A stretch of DNA of 64,000 nt from Actinoallomurus liliacearum (lineage in GTDB: Bacteria; Actinomycetota; Actinomycetes; Streptosporangiales; Streptosporangiaceae): NCBI RefSeq assembly GCF_039542035.1, contig NZ_BAABHJ010000005.1, positions 1 through 64,000 on the forward strand, given 5' to 3'. This document shows positions 57,656-64,000 of this stretch, piece by piece. Both the position numbers and the translations under genes were made by a program. Within the stretch, counting starts at the first letter, position 1; every line of letters starts with the position of its first letter. Under the pieces are notes generated by a model. It saw only the letters and a program-made list of their open reading frames with translations, did not search any database and was not told the DNA's origin.

Positions 57656-58109
57656 CGAAACTCCACTACACGGGGGATCGAGGGCGTCAATGATCATTCC
57701 GAATCCCGGGTCGGCGGGCGTCGGCCGCCGGGAGGACCTCGCGGTGCCCGCTCGTACGACCCTCGGCCGACGCGTCCGCCACCTCCGGGCGACCGGCCGG
57801 GGGCCGGGATCCTCCGCTCGTGAGACTCGCCCTGACCATGGCTTTTCTCGTTGTTAGGCGAATCCGGAATTTCCTCGCCCGTCGCGCTGTTGAAGATTTC
57901 GAGAGCTGGACGGCTTCCCGCGAAGTTGCCGGGCGGTGACATGCCGATGTCCCGCCGTACGGCACGTTTGTGCACTCGCGAAACGGGCATGGTGCCCCAT
58001 TAACGCGCCACGCCGTGCATGGTATCCGTCACCCTCTTGGAAACGATCAGTAATCGCGCGATGCTGTGATGGTCACGGGTGCCCCACGGTGTTCCGGACT
58101 GGAGGTCCC
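57656..58109. other. Intergenic stretch without a supportable gene
   Basis: The region is less GC-rich around 57830-58060. Open readings on the minus strand (57694-57990) have no ribosome-binding site and biased composition. GGAGGTCCC at its right end is the ribosome-binding site for the STAS gene. Confidence 0.4.
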
Positions 58110-58496
58110 ATGGACGTTGCCCTGGACATGTTCGCGATGGAGTGCGAGGACTACACCCTCGCCATGCCGCGTGGTGAGGTCGATGCCTTCACCGGGCGTA
58201 CGTTCCGGGGGCGTCTGCTGGAGCTCGTCGCGTCGGCCGACCGGCCGCTGCTGGTGGACATGAGCGGGGTGCCGTTCTTCTCCGCGGCCGGCCTGAACGC
58301 CGTGGTCGCGGCCGAGAAGCTCTCCCGCGAGCGGGGCGTCCCGGTCGCGTACTTCGACCTCATGCCCTGCGTCGAGCGCCCGTTCCGCATCACGGGAGTC
58401 GACAAGGTCACGCTGATCTGCCCGACCCTGCAGGACGCCATCTGGTGCGTCCTCCCGCTGAGCGACGCCGAGATCGCGAGCTGGGAGCTCTCCTAG
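58110..58496 (+). CDS. STAS-domain anti-sigma-factor-antagonist-like protein
   Basis: 128 residues. The STAS core has LVDMSGVPFFSAAGLNAVVAA; the Ser in DMS or FFSAAG is the position phosphorylated by RsbW-type kinases. It may act with a kinase such as the one at 32417, but they are 25 kb apart. ATG behind GGAGGTCCC. No adjacent kinase gene. Confidence 0.87.
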   Translation: MDVALDMFAMECEDYTLAMPRGEVDAFTGRTFRGRLLELVASADRPLLVDMSGVPFFSAAGLNAVVAAEKLSRERGVPVAYFDLMPCVERPFRITGVDKVTLICPTLQDAIWCVLPLSDAEIASWELS

Positions 58497-58576
58497 AGTC
58501 GATGGGTGTCCGTCGCTCGGAGCGGCCGTGCCCCGTCAGAGGTGCCTGGTGGAGCACGGCCTTCCCGGGTGCCGGC

Positions 58577-59080
58577 TCACCACCGGCTGTGCTCGGTGTG
58601 CGGAACGACCAGTTCGGCGGGCTCGGACGAGATCGGCTCGACGGCGATCGCCTTCGCGTGGCTCGCGCTGCGCCGCATCAACTGGGCGTCCTCCTTGAGG
58701 GTCTCGACGGTCCGGTGCGGCGGTGAGACGCGCCGCATCCGCTGACGGCCCAGGGCGGCCATGACGGCTCCCGCCACGGCCCAGAGACCCGTGATGATCA
58801 GCGCCGCCCAGGCGATGTCCACCACGTGGGCGAGAGCGAAGATCGCCGTCAGCGATCCGATCACCATCACCATGTAACCCGCGAAGCCCGCCCCGCCGAA
58901 GAGCCCGGCGGCCTTCCCGGCCTTCATCGCCTCCTGGCGGATCTCCGCCTTCGCCAGGGCGACCTCCTGCCGCATCAGCTTCTGCAGGTCGGCGGTCGTG
59001 TCGCTGACGAGGCGGCCCAGCGAGGTGTTCCCGGACACGGTCGTCCGCCGAGTGCCGGGGCCGTGCAATGAGGTCGTCAT
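58577..59080 (-). CDS. Holin-like DUF1469 membrane protein
   Basis: 167 residues. An N-terminal amphipathic helix (LVSDTTADLQKLMRQEVALAKAEI) is followed by two spans (LFGGAGFAGYMVMVIGSLTA, AWAALIITGLWAVAGAVMAAL). The C-terminus has RTVETLKEDAQ. Typical of the phage-holin-3-like (DUF1469) family of actinobacteria, with no phage context. Function unknown, perhaps envelope stability. Confidence 0.88.
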   Translation of the reverse strand: MTTSLHGPGTRRTTVSGNTSLGRLVSDTTADLQKLMRQEVALAKAEIRQEAMKAGKAAGLFGGAGFAGYMVMVIGSLTAIFALAHVVDIAWAALIITGLWAVAGAVMAALGRQRMRRVSPPHRTVETLKEDAQLMRRSASHAKAIAVEPISSEPAELVVPHTEHSRW

Positions 59081-59202
59081 GTCAGCTCACCTCCGTTCGG
59101 TTCGCTGCCGATCGACTCGGCGCCCCCTAGTCGAGGTTCGCCAGGTCCGTCCTGTGAAGCGATCCCATACCCGCTTCGGACCGTTCGACCCCTCCTGACC
59201 TG

Positions 59203-59402
59203 CTACTCGGCCACGACGCGGAAGCTCTTCACCTCGCTGTCGGCGACGTCCGGCACGACCATCCCGGCGGCCACTCCCGTGCACAGGTAGTCGACGACGG
59301 GCTCGTTCAGGCGTTCGCCGGGCAGGACGGCCGGGATGCCGGGCGGGTACGGCGTCATCATCTCGGCGGCGATCCGGCCGACGGCCTGGTCGGCCGGGAC
59401 CC
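59203..59402 (-). pseudogene. 3' fragment of an Orn/Lys/Arg decarboxylase
   Basis: About 65 codons remain, ending at TAG 59203-59205. The reading has AAEMMTPYPPGIPAVLPGER and VDYLCTGVAAGMVVPDVAD, the conserved C-terminus of PLP amino-acid decarboxylases. The other 400 or so residues are gone. Its broken end abuts an IS30-like remnant, so insertion followed by deletion is the probable cause. Confidence 0.8.
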
Positions 59403-59500
59403 AAGCTTCTTACGTCCCTGAGCCCGCCCCCGGTTCTCCCGGATCTCAAAGGCCATCGCATCCCCTCAACAGAGGTGTTGCAACGACCACTAGAACCCAA
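59403..59500 (-). mobile_element. IS30-like insertion-sequence end remnant
   Basis: The minus strand carries a possible terminal-repeat sequence (TTCTAGTGGTCGTTGCAACA, read on the minus strand, about 59476-59495) and, 20 bases on, an ATG at 59456. That ATG opens MAFEIRENRGRAQGRKKL, which resembles the N-terminus of IS30-type transposases of actinomycetes. After 18 codons it breaks into the decarboxylase fragment. Family assignment is from memory of such N-termini. Confidence 0.5.
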
Positions 59501-59595
59501 GGTCGAGTACGGGGGCCTCAGCGTGGTTCATGAGGAGCGGGTTTCCCGCTGCGTGGGGCCGAAAACACGTGATCATTCCAGGTGAGGCGGGTGTC

Positions 59596-59628
59596 CCGGA
59601 GGGGACCCGGCTGCCGGGTCCCCTCCGG
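59596..59628 (-). terminator. Perfect 15-bp hairpin after the sigma-factor operon
   Basis: Arms 59596-59610 and 59614-59628 are exact reverse complements with the loop CTG. It lies 29 bases after the stop of the CU044_5270-like gene. No T-run. Confidence 0.75.
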
Positions 59629-59657
59629 ATCACTCACCGGGGAGCGGGTGCGCTCTC

Positions 59658-60872
59658 CTACGAGTTCGTCCACTCCGCGACCGCGTACACCTCGTACGAG
59701 GACACCTCCCCGGGTCGGTGGAACCGGTCGGGCATGTCCTGGACGCGCAGCGCGCGGGGCTTTCCGTCGTCGCCCGGCGGGAGTCTCCGGCTGCCGTGCG
59801 GCGGCGTCGCCACGACGTCACGCATGGTCAGGAGGGTTCCGGTGCCGGGGTCGATGATCCACTGACGCCGGTAGGTGCCGAGCTGCTTGGGCGCGGTGTA
59901 GATGCCGAGGGGGACCGTCGTCTCCAGCGGCAGGGAGATCACCGTTCCGGTACGGCCCAGGGGGTCGGTCGCCGTGCCGCCCGCCCGGACGCCGGGCAGC
60001 GCGGCGAGCATCCGGAACGCCGCCGCCCGTACCTTCGGGGGGGCAGGGGCGTCGGCCAGCAGGACGCCGGCCACGTCGCTCAGCGCACGGACGCGCTCCT
60101 CGCCCCGCAGCGACCCCAGCGGCTCCTTCCCGGCCGTCGAAGAGTACGCGTGCCAGCGGTCGCGCAGGGCGAGCAGCGTCTTCTCCAGCGCCTTCGGCTC
60201 GGTCGGCAGCTTGGCGATCTGCGCGGGCGTCATGCCGTAGAACCGCGCGACCTCGCCACCCTTCATCGGTCGCGGACGCGGCGCCCCCACGGGGGACTTC
60301 GCGTCCAGGAACAGCGTCCCCACCACGCCTGGGTCGCCGCTCGGAACGTCGACCTTCATCGGGGATCCCGCTCGCTGCCACTTCGCCTTGTCCTGGGCGG
60401 TCCAGGGGCGGGCGGGCAGGTCGGCGTAGTTCCTGGACTCCCTGCCGTCGCGTCCGACCCAGCTGTCGTACTGCTGCCGCGAATCGACCTTGTAGTGGTC
60501 CGCCCTGGCCGTGCCGACATCGTAGATCGTTCCGTCGATGCGCCTGGTGTGCCAGTACGCGCCGTTCGGCGTCGCCTTCTCCGCGCTGGTCGCGGCGGCC
60601 AGCAGGACGTTCCCGTCGCCGCCCGTACGGAGCGGGACCGAACGGCCGGGCGGACGCGGATCCGAGTGGCCGGACAGGACGGCCATCGATCCCGCGGCCA
60701 CCGCCCCGGCCGCGACCACGCCCATCAGCGGCAGAGTGAGCCGACGCGGGGTACGCGAGCGAGGCGTGCGCGCGGGGGCGGAGCGCCAGTTGGTGCGCAG
60801 GGCGAGCCGGTCGGGGCTCTCCTCCTGGGCCAGCGTCGTCCGCATCTGCCGCAGAGCGTCGATCTCATCCAT
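59658..60872 (-). CDS. CU044_5270-type membrane-anchored partner of an ECF sigma factor
   Basis: 404 residues. A cytoplasmic N-terminus (DEIDALRQMRTTLAQEE), one span (LPLMGVVAAGAVAAGSMAVL, about 48-67) and a large extracytoplasmic part. That part opens LLAAATSAEKATPNGAYWH and ends DRFHRPGEVSSYEVYAVAEW. This layout is found next to sigma-factor genes in actinomycetes and may act as a membrane-bound regulator. It starts inside the sigma-factor gene (8-base overlap), so it is coupled to it. Confidence 0.82.
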   Translation of the reverse strand: MDEIDALRQMRTTLAQEESPDRLALRTNWRSAPARTPRSRTPRRLTLPLMGVVAAGAVAAGSMAVLSGHSDPRPPGRSVPLRTGGDGNVLLAAATSAEKATPNGAYWHTRRIDGTIYDVGTARADHYKVDSRQQYDSWVGRDGRESRNYADLPARPWTAQDKAKWQRAGSPMKVDVPSGDPGVVGTLFLDAKSPVGAPRPRPMKGGEVARFYGMTPAQIAKLPTEPKALEKTLLALRDRWHAYSSTAGKEPLGSLRGEERVRALSDVAGVLLADAPAPPKVRAAAFRMLAALPGVRAGGTATDPLGRTGTVISLPLETTVPLGIYTAPKQLGTYRRQWIIDPGTGTLLTMRDVVATPPHGSRRLPPGDDGKPRALRVQDMPDRFHRPGEVSSYEVYAVAEWTNS

Positions 60873-61476
60873 CGTTCTTCGCCTCCGGGAGGGCCTTGCG
60901 CAGTTTCTTCCGAGCTCGGTGGATCTTGGCCTTGACGGTGCCGAGCGGCAGGTCCAGCGTCGCCGCGATCTCGGCGTACGACAGCTCGCCCCAGGCGAGC
61001 AGCAGAAGGGCGTTCCGGTCCTGGGCGCTGAGCGCGGCGAGGGCCTTCGCCAGGTGCGGGCCGAGCGCCGCGGCCGCCATGCGGTCGTCGGCCGACTCGG
61101 TCACGCCGTCCTCGGCGGGGTCGACCCCGGTCCGGGCGAACGCCCGGTACATGCGGGTCTCCTGCCGATGGTGCCGGGAGATGAGCTTGCTGGCGATGCC
61201 CCACAGCCACGCGCTGAACTCCGAGCGTCCGTCGAATCTCTCCCGGCGCCGGAACGCGATGGCGAACGTCTCCGACACGACGTCGTCGGCCAGGGTGGGC
61301 CCGAGGCGCCGTTTGGCGTAGGCGTGGAGTCGTGGCGCGTGGCGGCGGAACAGCTCGCCGAACGACTCGGGGTTCTCCAGGGATGCCGCGACGAGTGCCG
61401 GATCGTCGGGTTCCTCCTGCGGCAGGCTCACCGCTCTGATCGTGGCCATGGGCCGCTGTGTCCCTTCATGCGTCAC
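60865..61476 (-). CDS. ECF-type RNA polymerase sigma factor
   Basis: 203 residues. Region 2 has PESFGELFRRHAPRLHAYAKRRLG and DDVVSETFAIAFRRRERFDGRSEFSAWLWGIA; region 4 has LSAQDRNALLLLAWGELSYAEIAATLDLPLGTVKAKIHRARKKL, here quoted in part as LSYAEIAATLDLPLGTVK. It is a group IV factor. The start is GTG at 61476 or ATG at 61449; neither has an ideal site. Followed by its probable regulator gene with an 8-base overlap. Confidence 0.92.
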   Translation of the reverse strand: MTHEGTQRPMATIRAVSLPQEEPDDPALVAASLENPESFGELFRRHAPRLHAYAKRRLGPTLADDVVSETFAIAFRRRERFDGRSEFSAWLWGIASKLISRHHRQETRMYRAFARTGVDPAEDGVTESADDRMAAAALGPHLAKALAALSAQDRNALLLLAWGELSYAEIAATLDLPLGTVKAKIHRARKKLRKALPEAKNDG

Positions 61477-61621
61477 TCTCCGTTCCTGCTGACACCCCCT
61501 CTCTCCCGAAGACCGGGGCCGGGTTGCGTTCGGACGCGCCGAATCATGATCTTCGCCATCGCGACCGGATCGTCATCTCTTCGCCCTGCCGGTGCCGTAT
61601 CGCTCGGGTACGGTGCGCGGC

Positions 61622-62317
61622 ATGGTCGATGCGTTCGATGTGCGTGCGGAGCTGGCCGGTGTCGAGGATCGCGCCGGCGCGTGGCGGTTCATCCAGGGGT
61701 TCGCGGCGGCGTGGGCGACACCGCTCACGGACGCGGACGGCTGGGACGACGCCGCCCTGGACGCCGTCGAGGCCCGGCTCGGGATCACGCTGCCCGCCGC
61801 GGTGCGCGAGGCGTACGCGCTGTTCGGCCGGCGCACGGACCTGACGGCCAACCAGGACGAACTGCTCGAGCCGAAGCAGCTCTACGTCCACGACGGCCTG
61901 CTGGTCTTCCGCGACGAGAACCAGGGCGCCGCGTGCTGGGGCGTCCGGCTCGACGGCCCGGACCCCGCCGTGTGCGTCCGGCCCGACCTGGAGGACGAGG
62001 ACGCCGAGGACTGGGAGCCGTGGCTCGACGCGTTCTCCCTCGCCTGCGTCGAGCTCGTCCTGTCGGAGTCGTTGCACGCCGCCGAGGAGCTCGCCGACTA
62101 CCGCGAGGCCGACGAGGACGACCTCGAGGCGCTCGAGCGCTACGCCCGCCTTCCCCTCCCGGAGTACCCGTCGGGGCAACTGCCCGGCACGCGCTGGTTC
62201 GCGGGCCTGGACGTGCTCGTACGGGAGGACGAGCGGTCCTGGATCACGATCCGCGCCCGTTCGGAGGAGGCCCTCGTCAACGCCTGCGAGGACTTCGGCG
62301 ACGGCTGGCTCGCCTGA
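61622..62317 (+). CDS. SMI1/KNR4 (SUKH) family protein
   Basis: 231 residues. The SUKH core is ALDAVEARLGITLPAAVREAYALFGRR, followed by YVHDGLLVFRDENQGAACWGV. Such proteins are common immunity proteins against polymorphic toxins and also serve unknown roles; no toxin gene is adjacent. The ATG at 61622 is preferred to the earlier 61592 start. A hairpin follows the stop. Confidence 0.87.
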   Translation: MVDAFDVRAELAGVEDRAGAWRFIQGFAAAWATPLTDADGWDDAALDAVEARLGITLPAAVREAYALFGRRTDLTANQDELLEPKQLYVHDGLLVFRDENQGAACWGVRLDGPDPAVCVRPDLEDEDAEDWEPWLDAFSLACVELVLSESLHAAEELADYREADEDDLEALERYARLPLPEYPSGQLPGTRWFAGLDVLVREDERSWITIRARSEEALVNACEDFGDGWLA

Positions 62318-62325
62318 GACGCCTA

Positions 62326-62352
62326 CGCCCCCGGCCGGACCGGCCGGGGGCG
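62326..62352. terminator. GC-rich hairpin between convergent genes
   Basis: Arms 62326-62338 and 62340-62352 are exact reverse complements; the loop would open to several bases in practice. It lies between the SMI1 gene stop and the MFS gene stop, so it may serve both strands. Confidence 0.65.
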
Positions 62353-62366
62353 CGGGCGTGGTGGCG

Positions 62367-64000
62367 TCAGGCCGGTGCGGCCTCCGCGCGGGCCGTCTTC
62401 GGGAGCAGGAACCCGAGTCCGAACGCCAGCACGATCAGCCCGATGGTGACCAGCGCGGTGGTCTTCGCGGCGTCGAGCGAGTCCCGCCGGTGGGTGTCCA
62501 GACCGGCCGTCGTGAGGGCCTTGACGACCGCGGGTGACGCGGGCCCGGCGGCGCGGCAGCTCGCCGGGACGACGTCCGGGTCCTTCTCGGCCTCCCGGTC
62601 CTGGACGCACGCCCGGACACCGGCGACGATCCCGGCCTGGGCCGGGCCGGGCACGCCGGCGCGGGTCAGCTCGACGCGGAGCCGGGGCGCGGCCGTCGCG
62701 TCGAAGTTGTGGTGCGCCTGCGCGCCGAGGAGCCCGAAGAACACCGTGCCGATCACCGCGACGCCGAGCGACATGCCGAGCTGCTGGATCGCCTGCAGGG
62801 TGCTGGACGCCGAGCCGACCTCGTGGTCGGTGACCTCGCCGAGGATGATGTCGAACATCGGCACGAAGATCATGCCCATCCCGGCCCCGCCGATCAGCAG
62901 CGGGACGGCGAAGTCGAGGCTGGTGAGGCCGGGCCCGGCGTACTCGAAGACGGCATAGAGGACGGCGAGCCCCGCGCCCATGCCGGTCAGCCCGATGTGC
63001 AGGAGCCGGCGCCCCAGCTTGACCATCAGCATGCCGCTGATCGCCGACCCGATCATCGCGCCGAACGCCCAGGGCGCCGTCGTGAGGCCGGCGCGCAGCG
63101 GGCTGTACCCGAGCCCGACCTGCATGAATACGCCCAGCGTGAGCATCGTGCCGCCCATCGCGCAGGTGAAGGCGATCGCGAACAGCACCCCGGAGGCGTA
63201 CGAGCGGCGGGCGAACACCCCGGTCTCGATCAGCGGCGTCGCTCCGGCCCGCTTGCGGCGAACCTGGTACGCGGCGAACAGCGCGAGCACCGGGACGGAG
63301 GCGACGAGGAGCGCCTCGCTCCAGACCGGCCAGCCCAGCTCACGCCCCTGGACCAGCGGGAAGATCAGCATGAAGATGCCGGACGCGGCCAGCGCGACAC
63401 CGGGCAGGTCGAGCCGCGCCGAGCGCACGGCGGGCGGCGTGGCCGGCAGGAACCTCGCCGCGACGGTCAGCGCGAACGCGCCGATCGGCACGTTGACCAG
63501 GAAGATCATTCGCCAGCCGGTGCCGAACAGGTCGGCGTGGATGAGCGTTCCGCCGATGACCGGGCCGAGCACCGCCGACAGGCCCATGACCGGGCCGAAC
63601 GCGGTCCACGCCTTCTTCATCTCCGCGGGCGGGAACAGGTCGCGGATCAACCCGAACCCCTGCGGCAGCATCACCGCCCCGAACGCGCCCTGCAGCACCC
63701 GCGAGACGATCAGCATGGTCGGGGAGACGGCGGTCGCGCAGGCCACCGACGCGACCGTGAAGCCCGCGACGCCGACCAGCAGCATCCGTTTGCGGCCGAA
63801 CATGTCGCCGAGCCGCCCGCCGATCAGCAGCATCACGGCGAGCGCCATGGTGTAACCGGCCGCCATCCACTGCAGCGTCGCGTACGAGCCGCCGAGGCTC
63901 GTCCGGATCGCCGGCGCCGCCGTGTTGATCACCGTGCTGTCCAGCAGGTCCATCACGCTCGAGGCCAGGACGGCCGAGAAGGCGAGCCATCGCCACCGGT
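62367..64000 (-). CDS. DHA2/EmrB-type MFS exporter, 5' end outside window
   Basis: At least 543 residues; the reading stays open to the window edge, with WLAFSAVLASSVMDLLDSTV as helix 1, so the true start lies beyond 64000. Motifs: INTAAPAIRTSLGGSYATLQW, GGRLGDMFGRKRMLL (loop 2-3), RVLQGAFGAVMLPQGFGL, LGPVIGGTLI and WRMIFLVNVPIGAF. A loop before the last helix has two Cys. A proton-driven drug exporter, of the same class as the one at 6860 but without extra domains. Confidence 0.92.
   Translation of the reverse strand, partial: RWRWLAFSAVLASSVMDLLDSTVINTAAPAIRTSLGGSYATLQWMAAGYTMALAVMLLIGGRLGDMFGRKRMLLVGVAGFTVASVACATAVSPTMLIVSRVLQGAFGAVMLPQGFGLIRDLFPPAEMKKAWTAFGPVMGLSAVLGPVIGGTLIHADLFGTGWRMIFLVNVPIGAFALTVAARFLPATPPAVRSARLDLPGVALAASGIFMLIFPLVQGRELGWPVWSEALLVASVPVLALFAAYQVRRKRAGATPLIETGVFARRSYASGVLFAIAFTCAMGGTMLTLGVFMQVGLGYSPLRAGLTTAPWAFGAMIGSAISGMLMVKLGRRLLHIGLTGMGAGLAVLYAVFEYAGPGLTSLDFAVPLLIGGAGMGMIFVPMFDIILGEVTDHEVGSASSTLQAIQQLGMSLGVAVIGTVFFGLLGAQAHHNFDATAAPRLRVELTRAGVPGPAQAGIVAGVRACVQDREAEKDPDVVPASCRAAGPASPAVVKALTTAGLDTHRRDSLDAAKTTALVTIGLIVLAFGLGFLLPKTARAEAAPA

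Noticed and set aside
57694..57990. 98-residue minus-strand ORF considered as a small peptide precursor
   Set aside because: No ribosome-binding site, biased composition and no modifying enzyme nearby.

Overview
The window is chromosomal DNA from a high-GC actinomycete. Supporting signs are very GC-rich third codon positions, many GTG starts, dense ATGA/GTGA overlaps, and families typical of the group: WYL regulator, CU044_5270-type protein, DUF2568, GPP34, an actinobacterial [NiFe] hydrogenase of group 1h/5, and a short peptide paired with a PIMT homologue. A member of the Streptosporangiales/Thermomonosporaceae is plausible, but no rRNA is present to settle this. No tRNA, rRNA or CRISPR array was seen.

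Region 1-12.9 kb holds unlinked housekeeping and accessory genes. These are a cupin gene divergent from a broken MocR regulator whose operator is intact, an HTH/membrane/SH3-like protein, a Tat-like hemerythrin protein, an LppU-like membrane protein with a 27-bp tandem repeat, a DHA2 exporter fused to three carboxypeptidase-regulatory-like domains with its MarR regulator, an MmpS-like lipoprotein, a metallo-beta-lactamase-fold hydrolase and a rhomboid-like membrane protein. Region 13-31.6 kb has trehalose-6-phosphate synthase, a Ski2-like helicase, an SPFH/ribbon-helix-helix/GPP34 group behind a perfect 16-bp palindrome, a GbsR-controlled ABC exporter, a DODA dioxygenase, a berberine-bridge-type oxidase divergent from a WYL regulator, two small secreted repeat proteins and a sedolisin protease.

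Region 31.7-38.1 kb carries an anti-sigma-type ATPase, a 55-bp tandem repeat between convergent genes, a large LuxR-family ATPase regulator and a divergent SDR/acyl-CoA dehydrogenase pair. Region 38.3-42.65 kb reads as a separate island of somewhat less GC-rich genes: an XRE/TPR-like regulator, three small overlapping ORFs, a 42-residue Gly/Asn/Asp-rich peptide gene (40747-40875), a translationally coupled PIMT-family methyltransferase and a Uma2 nuclease. The peptide/PIMT pair matches the layout of the imiditide class of RiPPs (aspartimide peptides) and is the most interesting candidate in the window.

Region 44.5-57 kb is a hydrogen-uptake locus on the minus strand. Reading 5' to 3' of the transcript: SIS protein, HypC-like chaperone, second SIS protein, small subunit, large subunit, NifU-like protein, DUF5947, DUF6084, an unknown 474-residue protein, maturation protease, a 37-residue membrane peptide, HypA, HypC, HypD, HypE. 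A CooC-like ATPase lies upstream. HypB and HypF are absent from the window. The small subunit shows the Cys-x-x-Asp proximal-cluster signature of the oxygen-tolerant actinobacterial hydrogenase.

Region 57-64 kb contains decay and envelope/stress genes: a deleted alpha/beta-hydrolase pseudogene, a STAS protein, a holin-like membrane protein, a decarboxylase 3' fragment joined to an IS30-like remnant, an ECF sigma factor with its partner gene, a SMI1/KNR4 protein and an MFS exporter that runs off the window.
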